Assembly (NCBI GenBank): GCA_001949185.1
Contig: BDGG01000003.1
Location: 4,895,092 to 4,959,091 of the forward strand
From: Ramazzottius varieornatus
Lineage: Eukaryota > Tardigrada > Eutardigrada > Parachela > Ramazzottiidae
DNA: 64,000 bases
Direction: 5' to 3'
The notes beneath the pieces are model-generated. The model searched no databases, had not been told where the DNA came from, and saw nothing but the letters and a program-made list of their open reading frames with translations. This document shows, in pieces, positions 1 to 11,328 of the stretch (position 1 is the stretch's first letter; each line of letters begins with the position of its first letter). The position numbers and the translations under genes were made by a program.

Positions 1-1512
1 TGAACATACGCAGCTAGGATGGTACGGTGGACAAACTCAAACTGTTAACTAAGAGCCTAAGGCTTATTAGGCTAGGACTTTCGTTCTTCTCGTCACATTC
101 CGCACCGAGCATTCAACTGGTTTGTCGTACCTGTGTGATAGACTTACCTGGTTCGATCAAGAAGAGGGGAGTTGCTGGTTGTTGTGGGAATGACGACACG
201 TTCGACGTGAGGCAAACCTAGTCCACGACTCCACCGTGCGGGACAACCAGTACTGTATCTGCATTATTAATGGACAAAGACATCATCGTGTGCGTAGTAG
301 CCATCCTTCTGTGCCAACTGATAGTTTATGTCTTCAGCGTGGAATGCCCACCGACGTCCCTTTGGACACTCCAGGCCCAAGAGATGGAACGGCTCAAGAA
401 GTTCACCGTCGATCAAGTAGTGCCTGACCACTGATGTGCTGCTGAACCAGGGAAGACGGACTTTCACGAACCGCATCTCGACTTATCTTCGCCGAATAGC
501 ACGATTCCTTCGATTCCTGCTCACTCACACTTTAAGGTTAAGAACTTCGCGAGGAAATAAAAGTTGGGTTCGCCGGTTGCCGGAAATTATTTCATTGTCG
601 TAGGCTGAAAATGTGTCGTTTCATTTTACGATTCAGAAGATGTGTCTTGACAACTAAGTTGTGTAGACTGCGGTTTTAATGGCATACGTTCCTTTGGGGA
701 CTAACACATTTAGTCACATGAAACTTTTTACCAAAATATCTCTTTTACGGAAATGAAAAATGATTACATTCGTCGAAGAGCGGTAGCTATTCACAAAGCA
801 TTTTCGTTACAACATGCGTAGGTGTCACTCGGTTATTGCTGCTGGTTGTCGTTCAAGAATCGATCATGCTGAAAATGGATGGACGCATATGGGAATAAAC
901 GCTTTCACGTGCTGAAAAGATCTGCGTAATTAGGGACACCAGTAGGGATTTGAAGAAGGGCTTTTCTTTGTCGGCTACATCCCGCGGCTTTTGTGGGACA
1001 TTGGTTATTTATAATGTCCCTTTTCTCGAACTGTCCTTTCAGGTGTCCTCCATAGGCATCAGCGCATGCCTAAAATTTATCAGAAATTTTGTTAGGAATT
1101 TCACGGTTATCTTACCAAAATTTCATGTACACTATCTTCAAAATGTTCGATTTCTCAAGTTTGCTGCAAATGTATTTTACAGTAATCTTCCAACTAGACG
1201 AATGGCGAGAGTTCGGCAAACCATCTAGACAAGACCGACCTTTGAGTGGCGCACTTTGCCAGCCAATTGCACTGTAAATGTGCACCGCCGAGAAAATAGC
1301 CAAACTCGACCAAATTGTTCTTCCAATTGGCGCGCGTTGTCAGCCGGTAGCATCGAGAAAGTGCGCCACTTGAGGAAAACATTCTTGTCTAACTGTGAGC
1401 CGAGTTCGTAGGCAGTCTTGAGATTTTTGAATTTCAGGGTGACGTGATTCTAGTTTTAGTGGAGGTTGATAATGATAGGAAATAGACTGACTTGGGTGAT
1501 TAAAATGTGCAC
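1..1512. other. Intergenic stretch at window start
   Basis: No convincing coding exon was found on either strand. The stretch lies downstream of the minus-strand C2 gene and holds one palindromic-repeat cluster near 1.2-1.4 kb. A reading frame at 267-476 (minus) follows a possible splice acceptor and could only be a last exon of the C2 gene if the donor at 1511-1516 is used. It shows no recognisable domain. Confidence 0.4.
1214..1405. repeat. Palindromic unit cluster, 2 hairpins
   Basis: Two hairpins of the GTGGCGCAC / GTGCGCCAC family stand in tandem downstream of the C2 gene. Both are worn: the right arm of the first reads GTGCACCGCC and the left arm of the second reads AATTGGCGCGC. The left flank keeps the GTTCGGCAAAC outer end of the element. 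Confidence 0.75.
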
Positions 1513-4500
1513 TTACCATTTGGTGAACTCACGACCATATTCCCTCATGGTCAGGGACCAATGGCGCACTTCCGACTCTTCCGTGCTGCCATATCCCAGA
1601 AGGACTTGTCCCAAGGCCGTCGAACCAAAGAGATTTAATTTCGCATAAACGGTCACTTCCACGGTGGTGTGTTTGATGTCCTCCAGAGAGACTCCCAGCG
1701 TGAAGGAAAAGGCTTCCCGGTACAAAGGGTCCTTGGTTCGCTTCACAACCTTGGTCGTCTTTTTGCCAATGTGTTTGTCGTTCTGTATGACCTCCACCCG
1801 CACGAAGGTATCTGAAAGGTAGTTCTAAGTTCAAAGAAACCTTTAGCACGTTCAGGGAATAGAAATAGGCTGTTGAAATTTATCTACGAAATGTTAAAGA
1901 CTAAGGTTGGGAGCGGCCACAATTATGTGTATGGTATAATGAGTGTCTGATGCCTCACCTTTTTCATTTTTTGCGCTACTGGTATTTTTGGAATTTTGCT
2001 TTGACTAAGCACTTACCGGGAGGTCCGATCAGGGAGCTCTTGAGGAGCGCTTGGGCTTTGACGACGAGGATGGTAAGTTTCTTCGTTTGCTTGTTGAAGC
2101 GGGTTCTCAGCTGGAGATATCCGCACTCCTGTGAAGCCATGAAAAGAATAAAGACAGCTGTTCGCAAACCGCTTGACCAGAGAAGTTGCACGTTGCGCAG
2201 ATGGTTTGAACAAACGAGAACTTATTAAATTTGAAAATCGAAGTTTATAAAAGCATTCGCTAGAAGCTTTGAGAAGTTGCACAACGCGGGCGAGTTTGAG
2301 AAAAACGATGGGACAAACGACCGCTGCTGGTCGTGGTGGATTGTTCGGCAGTAATTAGCCCACCAAGTTAAAAAAAAGAGCCGGCTCGAATGCAAATCTG
2401 ATTCACTGATTGTCCGGAGTGGAGGCCCTGTGTTGCCCGGGCACCGATTACGCTCCCCAGTGCTTCTGGCCAGCCAGGGCATTACTGACGGCAGTTCGTT
2501 CATGTTTGAAATCTACGGGTGATTTTCTTCGTGATTCACGAACGAAGCTCCCCTTCGTTTCGTAAATCGCAAGGCGAATTACAAATCTTGAAGGTTTAAA
2601 CTTTTCTAAATGCAATCGTTTTGTCCAAACTGTCGTTTGTTCAAACCATCTGTGCAAAGTGCAACTTCTCTACCGTGTATGGATGCGCGAAATGTTTCAC
2701 CGGAAAAGAGCATTCAGTAGTTTGGGGAAAAAGCCCGGTGTTCTCACATCGCCTCTTTGGCGCTAAATTCTTGTCTTTATTAAGTAATTGATACCTTTTC
2801 TGGAAATTTCATTCATAAGCCTGCTTTGGCCAAGAACTGTGGGGTTGTCCAGATTACGCCATTTTATTACGACAGGTGTCAAAAAACGACAAGACACAAT
2901 GTGTAATTTTGGGCCTTAGCTGGACATGCTGTGTGGAGAATGTCTGGCAGGTATTAAACTGGAACCGAAAAATATGGTACACATTTCGAGGGACTAGACT
3001 GTTTTACACAAAGTATTTTTGGAATCTAGCACAATGACTATTCACTCCTCAAGCTTGTAATTTCCGGTTGTGTTCAACCAGCTGCTTGTATGGAAATTAC
3101 AGTTTAGTGCAAGTGTTCTCGCAGGCAGTTTAACTCTTGTACGAACCTGCGTGGGATTTTGGCATTTCTTTCTGAGATCCTTCCACATCCGGTTGTCAAC
3201 ATCCGGGTCGAGGCGCATTAGTGGCAGCAGAAGTTCACCGAGGTCGTCGTTCTTGAAGCGTTGTTGATTCTGCACGGAGATGCGTAGCATATGCGTTTCC
3301 AGCAACTCCCAATCCATGTCAGCGAAGAAGAACTCGTCGTTGAATACCGGGTTCTTCGTACCCTTCAGAAAATAATACGATGAAGGAAACACGGCAATTG
3401 TTCAAAATTGAGACATGGACAAAGAACGATTTGAACCAGAGAACTTTTCTAAGTGGCGCACTGTCCCAGCTAACATCACCAGAGACGTGCGCCACTTGAG
3501 GCAACCATCTGGTTCAGTTCGTTTGCCCACGTCCCAGTTGTCACTTCCGGTTTCGCTTGATGGTTGAACTGTCATTGCACCGTGAAGTAATATTCTTGAT
3601 TAAAAATATAGGTTGAAAATTTCCTGTTTGGTGAACTGAATACCTTGATCAGTTTGCCCGTTTGCTTCTGTAGTTTACCGGGTAAAAGCATAGCGGATAC
3701 GATGGGGTTGACCAGAGCATCTGTTTTGTAGCGTCCACCGATATTCTCTCCCTTGATGACCGTGACCTTAAGGCCTGATTTCTCCGGTATGTACTGTACA
3801 GATATTTTCAGTTCGCCCATATCAGCAATGAGCTTGGATTCCAATCGATTGGCGCTACGGCTCTTCTTTGGCTTCTCCATCTGGGAGATTTGGGCAATGG
3901 CCAGTTGAGGAGCCAGCGACAGTCTGCGGTCAATGAGAATCTTCTCTTTGGAGACCTCATACAGGCCTTTCTCGCAAAGGCTGTAGGTGGAACGTGAGAG
4001 CTCCGGCTCGTTGGACAGATTGGATAACGCCGAAGACCTGCGGCGGTTGAAGAGGCGAATATTATTATTTATTAATATTATTCAATTATTATGTTATTTA
4101 ATATTATTGTAGAGGCGGTTGCAGACCTGCGGCGGTTGTAGAGGCGATCGCGTTGCGGCGGCTTGAGACGGAGAGTTTGATCGGGCACCGGGTTGTCCCA
4201 GTACTTGGGGTCGGCCATCGAGTTCTCCGAGGGCGACAAGGTCAGCTGGATGGCGTCAATGTTCATCGTTTCGTCGTCATCGTCGGCTCCGGTAACGTTA
4301 ATGGAGATGGTCGGCATCAGCGAAGACCGACGACGACGCATCGTGCGGCTTTCCGGGGTGCGCCCACTTCGGCCACCGGGTGATGACGTCTTGGACACTT
4401 CTCCACTGTCCGTAGAGTAATACGAACCTATGCGAAAAGTAGGCCGCCATGCATTAGATTTTCTGACCAGCAGTTCGTCAACGAATGAGTTTGACGCTTT

Positions 4501-5439
4501 CCTGGCATTTACTCAATCGCCACCTGACGAAATACTGTAGCAAAATATCTTTTCGCATACTTTTAGCACTGTCACGTTGCAGCGATTAATAAAACAGAAC
4601 AGGGGTATACCTTCACAGGAGTTCGATCTACAGTAGCTCGTCATGAATTACTAGTTTCAGAGAAAAAATGCCACCAATATGATCGATCATATTTTTTGCT
4701 CTGTGGAATTTTGTCGCCTAAAACATTTTTATGGTTTCTGTCCATTTCGGTGTTTTGCAGACTGCATTCTTAAACGTGATATGGTGAGGCCGTGGTTTCG
4801 CAACGGTATCAAAGACCATTAAATTATGGAAAGCTGGCCTAATGCTGAAATATGAATTTGCTATACGGGAAATACATGATATTATTCAGACTGACTGTTC
4901 GGGGGTACAACTGTATTCTGGAACTTTCGAAATTAGGGGGACGATCGATAGCGGTGCGTACCTTGTCTGCTGACGGGGAAGCTGCCACTTTTATATTCGT
5001 AGGCGGTCGGCGCGATGGTCAGCCTGCGTTTGTCGTTGACCTTCATGGGCATGGAGACGACAGGACTGGAGGGGGCAGAATTGGGCTTGGTGAGGCTTTG
5101 TTCGGTATTGAGGCGAAGTAACTTGCGGTTGGGTTTGCCGGCGGAGCGGCTGCGTGCGTGCTCCAGGCCCTGCTTCATCTCCGCCACACTCTTGGGTATC
5201 TCAAACTTGGGAGCACTGTTGGGCGTCATGCCCATTGCGAAGCCGCCATCAAACAAGGACATTCGTCGCGAAATCTTGGGCGAAGGCGAAGGCGAAGGTG
5301 ACTGATGGCGCGCCACAGAAACGATGCTAAAGCGCTTGCCCGGCGACGTCGTCCGAGCCGCTGTGGCCACCGCCAGCTTCTTTTCCCTCACAAGGGACTT
5401 GATGGATGACCAACGTTTGTTGATGGCTGTTGAAGACAT
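1513..5439 (-). CDS. Tandem C2-domain protein, synaptotagmin-like
   Basis: Six coding exons join in phase: 4962-5439, 4127-4427, 3644-4037, 3147-3362, 2017-2128 and 1513-1811, giving about 599 residues. The first 260 or so residues are Ser/Arg-rich and low in complexity, with no signal peptide or membrane helix. C2A follows (GELKISVQYIPEKSG through NPVFNDEFFF), then C2B (YLQLRTRFNKQTKKL through GQVLLGYGSTEESEVRHW). Most aspartates of the calcium-binding loops are absent: C2B loop 3 reads AKLNLFGSTALG. Calcium-independent lipid or protein binding in membrane traffic is therefore likely. The GPPDTFVRV start of C2B resembles SYT14/16-type proteins, but this assignment is tentative. The model ends at TGG TAA; because that TAA lies inside a perfect donor (AAATG/GTAAGT), a further exon is possible. 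Start is the ATG of MSSTAINKRWSS. Confidence 0.8.
2179..2671. mobile_element. Inverted-repeat element in a C2-gene intron
   Basis: The ends are near-perfect inverted copies of about 40 bp: AGAGAAGTTGCAC then a variable TTGC then CAGATGGTTTGAACAAACGA. They lie 490 bp apart. No transposase frame lies between them. This suggests a non-autonomous DNA element (MITE). A partial extra copy of the end sequence lies near 2270-2290. A clear target duplication is not visible. Confidence 0.6.
3421..3535. repeat. Palindromic unit cluster, 1 hairpin
   Basis: A single well-kept unit lies in the intron between exons 3 and 4 of the C2 gene. It ends with the GTTCGTTTGCCCACGTCCCA terminus typical of the family. 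Confidence 0.8.
4034..4147. repeat. Direct repeat flanking an AT-rich 89-bp intron
   Basis: Two copies of a 25-bp sequence that begins AGACCTGCGGCGGTTG (4034-4058 and 4123-4147, one mismatch) bracket an AT-rich stretch. On the coding strand each copy contains CCGCAG/GTCT, which serves as the donor in one copy and the acceptor in the other. Reading through the stretch hits a stop codon, so it must be spliced out. Confidence 0.75.
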
Positions 5440-7519
5440 GTCAACCAGATTTCCCGAAAGTTATACGGAATTCGGACGAAATTTCGATCCGAAGTAATAC
5501 TGTAATACTGATAACGCAGCTGGGCTCTGAAGCCGAGAACGCCTTTTCGCGACAAGACTAGAATGGAATGCGGACGAGTAATCTAAACGGGAAGTCCTGA
5601 TGGAAGAAGGGAGATGGATTCGGCTTGGTAAAGGTTGAGCTTAGGGGCATGAGAGATTGCCTGTGTGGGATGAAAGGCGATAAACAAGAAGAAGCGCTGG
5701 TTGGCTGTGCGCGGATGAGGCTGGCCATTTGGCCTAAAGCCTGCAATGCAATCCCCTGCGAAATATCATATTTAACACAAAGCCCTATTACGTCGGTGGG
5801 ATGGGGAGAAAGGAAGCCAGGAGGATACCGCGGGAATATTGTCCTGCATGAGACCTTGTGGGCTGCATGGGATGACTGAAGATAATTCGTCCAGAACGAG
5901 AAAGGTTGATCCCGGCGGATGTGAATATAATTAGCCCAGCTTCGTATATATTCGACTTGGTCCTACGTGGATAAACGGTCACGAGATGGATGCTCCTTTA
6001 CTCATGACCACAACAGGCATCTTGACGTAGTAAGGTCTTTCTTCGGCCTGTCAGCAACGGATGCGACGCGAACAGGGATTCGCCGAAAAACTGCGAGACA
6101 CAAGCTGATATTTTGAAGGAAAGCACAACATCGTCTGAAAGGCGAGAATGTATCACAAAGCAGACAGTGCTCCGAGAAGCGGCTTTGGAACACAGAACCA
6201 GGACGCTGTATCGTCTTTTTCGTCCACGTGAAACGAAAACCGGAGGAGGTCGGCCGGCGAACTCTGCAAGATGCTTTGACCAACCGGCGCACATTTCCGG
6301 TGTCGTGGATAAAAGAGTTTGCCGAGCTTGTTTGCTGTGCGGGTTCTTGGTTCTAGTCTACCTGTGATGGATCAAAGGGATGTACGGTTAGGACACCTTT
6401 ATAATTACTGGATCCTTACGGGTATTTACAAATTTTGTGGAAAGCCTCATGGGTTTTAATTTCAATCATGTCATGTCATTCCGGTTAGGTAGACCATAGT
6501 TGTAGTGTAGCTCGGGAATTTCCTCTCCTATCCTGGTTAGGTGCTTTCTGTCTTGCGAGATACAGCTGGTGTTTACTGTATGTGTACATACTGTATGCAC
6601 TCGAGACCCAGGAGGATGTTTTTTGACAAAATTCTTTTCCCAAAAAAAGGTTCATGGTCTCCGTTAAATTTTGAAAGTTTTGCAAAAAATCAACGATGTT
6701 CGTGTAACTTGTTGGCCGAGGCGAGGAGGTACTTGTTCTCTCACGAAGTTCTCTTGGTATGATAACACGTGAAACGAAACCACCTAGGCCGTTCTTACCT
6801 TTGTTTTAGAGCGCGGGTTATCATGCTTGTGTGGGTGTGTTGGGGACAAAAGCTTGGGCATCATAATTACACGCTTCTGTATAAGCCTATTGATAATGCG
6901 AGCGAGCGTAACCGTTGTATAAGCCTAATTTCATGGGTAATTCTAAACAACTATATTTAACTAATTTTTTCTATCATGCCAGCCATATTAGCCGGTCGGT
7001 CGGTCGTATAGCTTCAATTTGGAGGCCGACAGACGCCGTGTAGCCACTGGTTGTACGCACCTGCATACAGCAAATTTGTGCTGGTACACAGTATAAGTTG
7101 GATGCAGGTTGGGGTCATCTGCGCGGCGACCTGCCTACTGTGTTTCCGCTGGTTAGGGAGGTTGGAAAGTGAATGGAAGCAGTGGGTTTTGTGTAATTAG
7201 ACCACTGTCTTTTGACTCTGGTATTTTACGAGATGGTGTGGGCTTGTTAGAATAATGGGCAATTTTTTGCGCGCCTGCTCGTGCTTTTGATTATGGTCGC
7301 AATAATCACCACACATGTTATTTCGATGCTCTCATTCACCTTCTGTATATAATTCAAAGGCCGAAAACTAAAAGTGTCATATTACTTCTGCCGTCAGTAA
7401 TCCATTCATCAAGTATTTACCAGCCATATAATTTTCCATCCTTCGCCGTGACATAACCTATTATCATATTGACACAAAGGAGCGCCATCTTGACGGAAGG
7501 AAACCCGCACAAACCAACG
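5440..7519. other. Intergenic stretch, no gene seen
   Basis: This lies between the divergent C2-domain gene and the chitin-binding protein gene and should hold both promoters. No frame shows domain character, and no repeat of the families seen elsewhere in the window was noted. Confidence 0.4.
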
Positions 7520-8759
7520 ATGGCTTCTTCCCTGAAATTCCTGGTCGCCGCCTTCGCTGGACTTTGCATCTCTTTGGTAAGAATATTTGGAATATTTCCG
7601 GAAGATAGCCGTCGTTTATTCAAGTCCGTCGGAGCAAAATTTTGGGGATCTAGACAAGATGAGCAAGGTCTTTGTTCCAAGTGACGCACGCTTCCACTCA
7701 GAAATACTGATAGCGTGCGTCATTCGGGAAAAACGATCAAATTCTGTGCAGTCGATTTCGCAGGTGGCGCACACTTTGGGCCAACAAACTGTAGGCTCGC
7801 GCTACTTGGGCAGACGATCTTGTCGACCTTGTCTTTTTCTTCTGATAGGTGGCAGCACAAGTGCGTCCACAGAACCCAGGAGTCTGGGACGCTCTAGACC
7901 AACTGCGCGGTCATCCATCCTTGCCAACCCCGGACATCTCGGACCTCTTCTACAGTGTCCAGCCCGGAGTAGACTTCCCTGTCTACAGCGAAATCCCCAA
8001 GACCAGCTTCGACTGTAAGAAACTGTACAAGTCTGGCTATTTCGCCGACCCGGAAGCTCAGTGCCAAGTCTTCCATCGCTGCGACCAGGACTACGTCCAA
8101 TCAGACTACCTCTGCCCAAACATGACGGTAAGTCAATCAATTCGCTTTCTTCGTTCGTTCGAGGACTTTTTTGAACTTTTCCATCGGACTTATTTCTGTC
8201 TGTTTTTTTTCTCTCTTAGCTCTTCAACCAAATCACACTAACGTGCGTTTGGTGGTACGACGTTGACTGCAGCCAAGCCAGCAACTTTTACGATTACAGT
8301 AACAGTCGGCTGTACGCCGGTGAAGATGTCCGCTTCCTGGATGACCAGATGAACTATCAATCTGCCAGCTTCGACAACGTCGGTGGAAGCGCCACCTATG
8401 GAGCTGCAGCGCCCAAACCTTCCAAGGTCCGGTCAGCCGTCCGCTCCTCGGTCCGCAGTCACGGCTCAAAGACCTACGCTCAGCCACAGCCCACTGTCCG
8501 TCGTAGTCCACAGGACGTGTACAACGGTCGGGGTGGTGAGGCTCAACCGGCGGCCGTGGACATGAGCGCCCAGGACCAGGACCAGGACCAACCCTCGCAG
8601 GCTTTCAACAGTCAGAGTCGTAGTGGACAGAACGTGGCCGTCTTTGGACAAGCCTCCTCGGGGTCGCAGCAGTCCGACTTGGACCTCCTGGCTCAGCAGG
8701 ATGTCGACGCTCTTCCGCAGGTTTCCCGCCGCAAAAAGTCCCGCAAGCAACGTGCTTGA
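7520..8759 (+). CDS. Secreted chitin-binding cuticle protein (CPAP1-type)
   Basis: Three exons (7520-7576, 7849-8127, 8220-8759) encode 291 residues. Exon 1 is a 19-residue hydrophobic signal sequence (MASSLKFLVAAFAGLCISL). Residues of about 70-125 form one type-2 chitin-binding (peritrophin-A) domain with six cysteines spaced 13, 5, 9, 12 and 7, including GYFADPEAQCQVFHRC and the closing CVWWYDVDC. The rest is Ser/Gln/Arg-rich and low in complexity, with a basic end. A single such domain plus a disordered tail is the layout of arthropod CPAP1 proteins, which bind chitin in the cuticle. Chitin binding is inferred from the family. Intron 1 carries two palindromic units. Confidence 0.9.
7650..7840. 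repeat. Palindromic unit cluster, 2 hairpins
   Basis: Two units fill most of intron 1 of the chitin-binding protein gene. Left arms read CCAAGTGACGCACG and CAGGTGGCGCACAC. Confidence 0.75.
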
Positions 8760-9581
8760 AGGCTTGAAGTGTGCTAGTCTCTGCCGTACTGTGCCTAACT
8801 TCAGCATATAGCATGTTTGTCAATTTTAACAATTGGATTTAACTGCGATATCCTTTCTACCTTCCCTTTCAACGGGAGATTAACACATAACTTTGATTTA
8901 TTTTCTAGGCATACCCTCGTTCAATATAAAGCTGATCGACAGCAGGTTGTGAACTTTGGTCGGTGCTTTTGGCTCTTCACAGCGCGCAGCGGCAATGAGT
9001 ACCAACGCTGGTGGAACCTTTGACAAGGCCGCCTCTCTTTCTTGGAAAAGCCGCATTTTTCTTCTGTTCTCCCGTCATAATCGGAACAAACATGAAGCAG
9101 CTACGAGTACAGGCTCGATCCGGCTAAAGGGTATTAATGTTGCTGGTAGGATATCAGGGCGAGACGGGCCCCAATTCGTTGTGTATATTTCAGTCCACTG
9201 TATGAGTGCTGATGCGACTTTTTGTTTTGGGGTAGCGACTGGCGACGATGCCGCTGTTGATTCGGAATCTTCTTAACATCAAGACTAGCTTTTCTTGGTT
9301 CTTTACTGTTTGGGTTTAATTGCTTGCAACTGTACACGCTTCGTTTGCACGAATGAATAAAGGAACCGTGCCGAAGAAAAGTTTAAAAATTCGTCTTGCC
9401 GTTGTCGTAATCGTATCACCAGATGTCGTCTGGAAATGCGAGCAGTGATTATCGGAGGCAGTCACTCTTTCAACCAGAAGTTACCATGCGACTGGCAGTT
9501 GCCCTTGTCCAGAGCCGTAGTCTGACGTACGGTCTGTTCCGCTCAAAGTCTGTGCTTTGTCCAGGTTGAGACTGTTGCATG
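8760..9581 (+). other. 3' UTR of cuticle gene and short intergenic gap
   Basis: No coding exon is seen. An AATAAA at 9356-9361 in ATGAATAAAGG is a plausible polyadenylation signal for the chitin-binding protein gene, giving a 3' UTR of about 600 bp. The remaining 220 bp would hold the dynein light chain promoter. Confidence 0.4.
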
Positions 9582-10468
9582 ATGGCGGACAATCAGGAGG
9601 ATGGAGGCGCCAAGGATGGCGGAGTTGCGCCGTTAGCTGATGAAGGACAGGAGGAGGTGAAGGAGGAGGACTTGGTACCCATCTACCCTCTTGTCGTGGT
9701 AATTTGCCTGTCCTCCTAATCTTTACCCGCAGGTCTGCTCTGAACAGGATTGTAATGACGTTTAGGTCTTTTGCCACGTAGCAATGTGATATCAACCCCG
9801 AATGGTCGGAGGACGTGGTCGACAAAGTCAACAACTACTTTGAGAAGCATGCGACTAACTACGAGGTACTGGACCTTCTTCCTCCTTGTCTTCCCAGCGA
9901 CAACGCAAAAGTCGTTGGTCAACTGGGAAGCTCAGCAGAGAAACTCCACCAGATTCTTTTCTCAAGTGACGCATGCTTCCACCTAATGACACTGAAATGG
10001 TGCGCCGCTTGGGAAGCCGATGAAAGTCGGAAAGATTGTTTTCACAAGCGGCGCGTATTGGCGGTGGATTCAGCCGGCAGCGTGCGCCACTTGGAGAATA
10101 AGCCAAGAAGAGTTCCGTTTGCTCAAGTTCTCTTTTTATTTCAGGTTTTTGCAAAGACCATCAAGCTTTACATGGACGATAAATACGCGGTAGAAGGGAA
10201 ATGGAACGTCATCGTTGGAGACAGCTTCTCCCTGGATATGTTTTGCAACAAGGTACTTGGGGACTTTTGCTTCGTTCATCTTGATTAAATCGTTTCCGTC
10301 AGCGGCCAATCGATACTTGCAGTATATCCCTCTGACAAATCAACTATCAATAAAGGTCGAGGTCAACTTTTATTGGATAGTCCTCTATCTTATCCTTCGT
10401 TGCAGAATTCGTTAATGTATATTCTGGTCGGTGGAACAACGGCAGTTATCATGTGGAAATGCCCTTGA
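9582..10468 (+). CDS. DNAL4: Dynein light chain, DNAL4 type
   Basis: Four exons (9582-9698, 9782-9865, 10145-10252, 10406-10468) give 123 residues. After an acidic N-terminus of about 30 residues come YPLV, then EWSEDVVDKVNNYFEKHATN, then GKWNVIVGDSFSLDM and a C-terminal strand YILVGGTTAVIMWKCP. These match the order of axonemal dynein light chain 4 and LC8-fold proteins (PLV, W-x-VV-G-x-x-F, FGGT-x-A-x-x-WK). Such chains bind the intermediate-chain region of dynein motors. An axonemal (cilium or sperm tail) role is inferred from the family. A second ATG overlaps just upstream at 9579 but is out of frame. Confidence 0.85.
9924..10130. repeat. Palindromic unit cluster, 2 hairpins
   Basis: Both units are in intron 2 of the dynein light chain gene. 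The left outer end TGGGAAGCTCAGCAGAGAAAC is partly inside the preceding intron sequence, so this is one of the most complete elements. Confidence 0.75.
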
Positions 10469-11328
10469 CGAAAAATATTCCTCTCATGACTTTTTATAAA
10501 CCGGAACAATCGTGTTTGTGTTTCGATAAGACATGTGCTGGCGAATGTTCCTTCTTTAGGTTTTTATACTGTGATGACTACCGGTGTCAGAGGTCATCGT
10601 CTGAAAGATTTTCGACCACGCCCAAAATTTGCTTTTATTTCTTTTGTAATTCTCTTTTGGATAACGTGGTGGCTTGAACTATTCTCCACGGCGTACATTT
10701 CGTGATGATGACATTTTCAAGTCAATAGTCCATGAAACATTAAATGATTCGGAAGGACGTGTTTCTCAGCAGCATCGATTGGTAGTGGAAGCGATAATGG
10801 AGTTTCGTTCAGTATCCTTCCTCATCCACCAGTCTCCAGTTACTCACTTCCGTGTGGGACCTGGCCTGGGCGCAACGAGGAGACCCGCAAAAGCCGATGC
10901 AGCGCGCCGGCTGTACAGTATGTATGCGCGCATGCCTGCCTTTCCGGATATCGTCTGGCAAGCATGCATTGGTCGTACCTTCCCTTCTGTCAATCTTCCC
11001 AGCGAATCTTGCTGCATCGCATCCTGTCAACGATTTTTTTTCTCCACTTGGTCCTGTCAGCATCCCCGCCGAAGCTCATCGATCGCATCAAAGCGCTTCT
11101 GCAATCTTCATGAGCGAGGGAGCGAGATGGGGCACTCAACTTAGTGAAAGGCCCATCAAATGCAGCTTTACAGTCACGAGTCTGGCAACAAGGGAAGGCT
11201 TTACCCTGCATGTTGACTTTCTCTTCCTAGTGTGAACTAGTGATAGATATTGGCTGCAGTATCTGCGTTGAAGGCGAGTAGCGTGCGAAGGTCAGTCCAT
11301 CGGGGATCTACTCGTATCAGCCGTAGAA
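10469..11328. other. Intergenic stretch
   Basis: No supported exon was found between the dynein light chain stop and the start of the four-helix membrane protein. An open frame at 10674-11144 lacks any recognisable domain or splice support. Confidence 0.4.

Noticed and set aside
267-476. Minus-strand frame as last exon of the C2 gene
   Set aside because: It would give Cys where synaptotagmin-like C2B domains end in Trp-His, lies over 1 kb away, and has no family resemblance. Kept only as a remote possibility.
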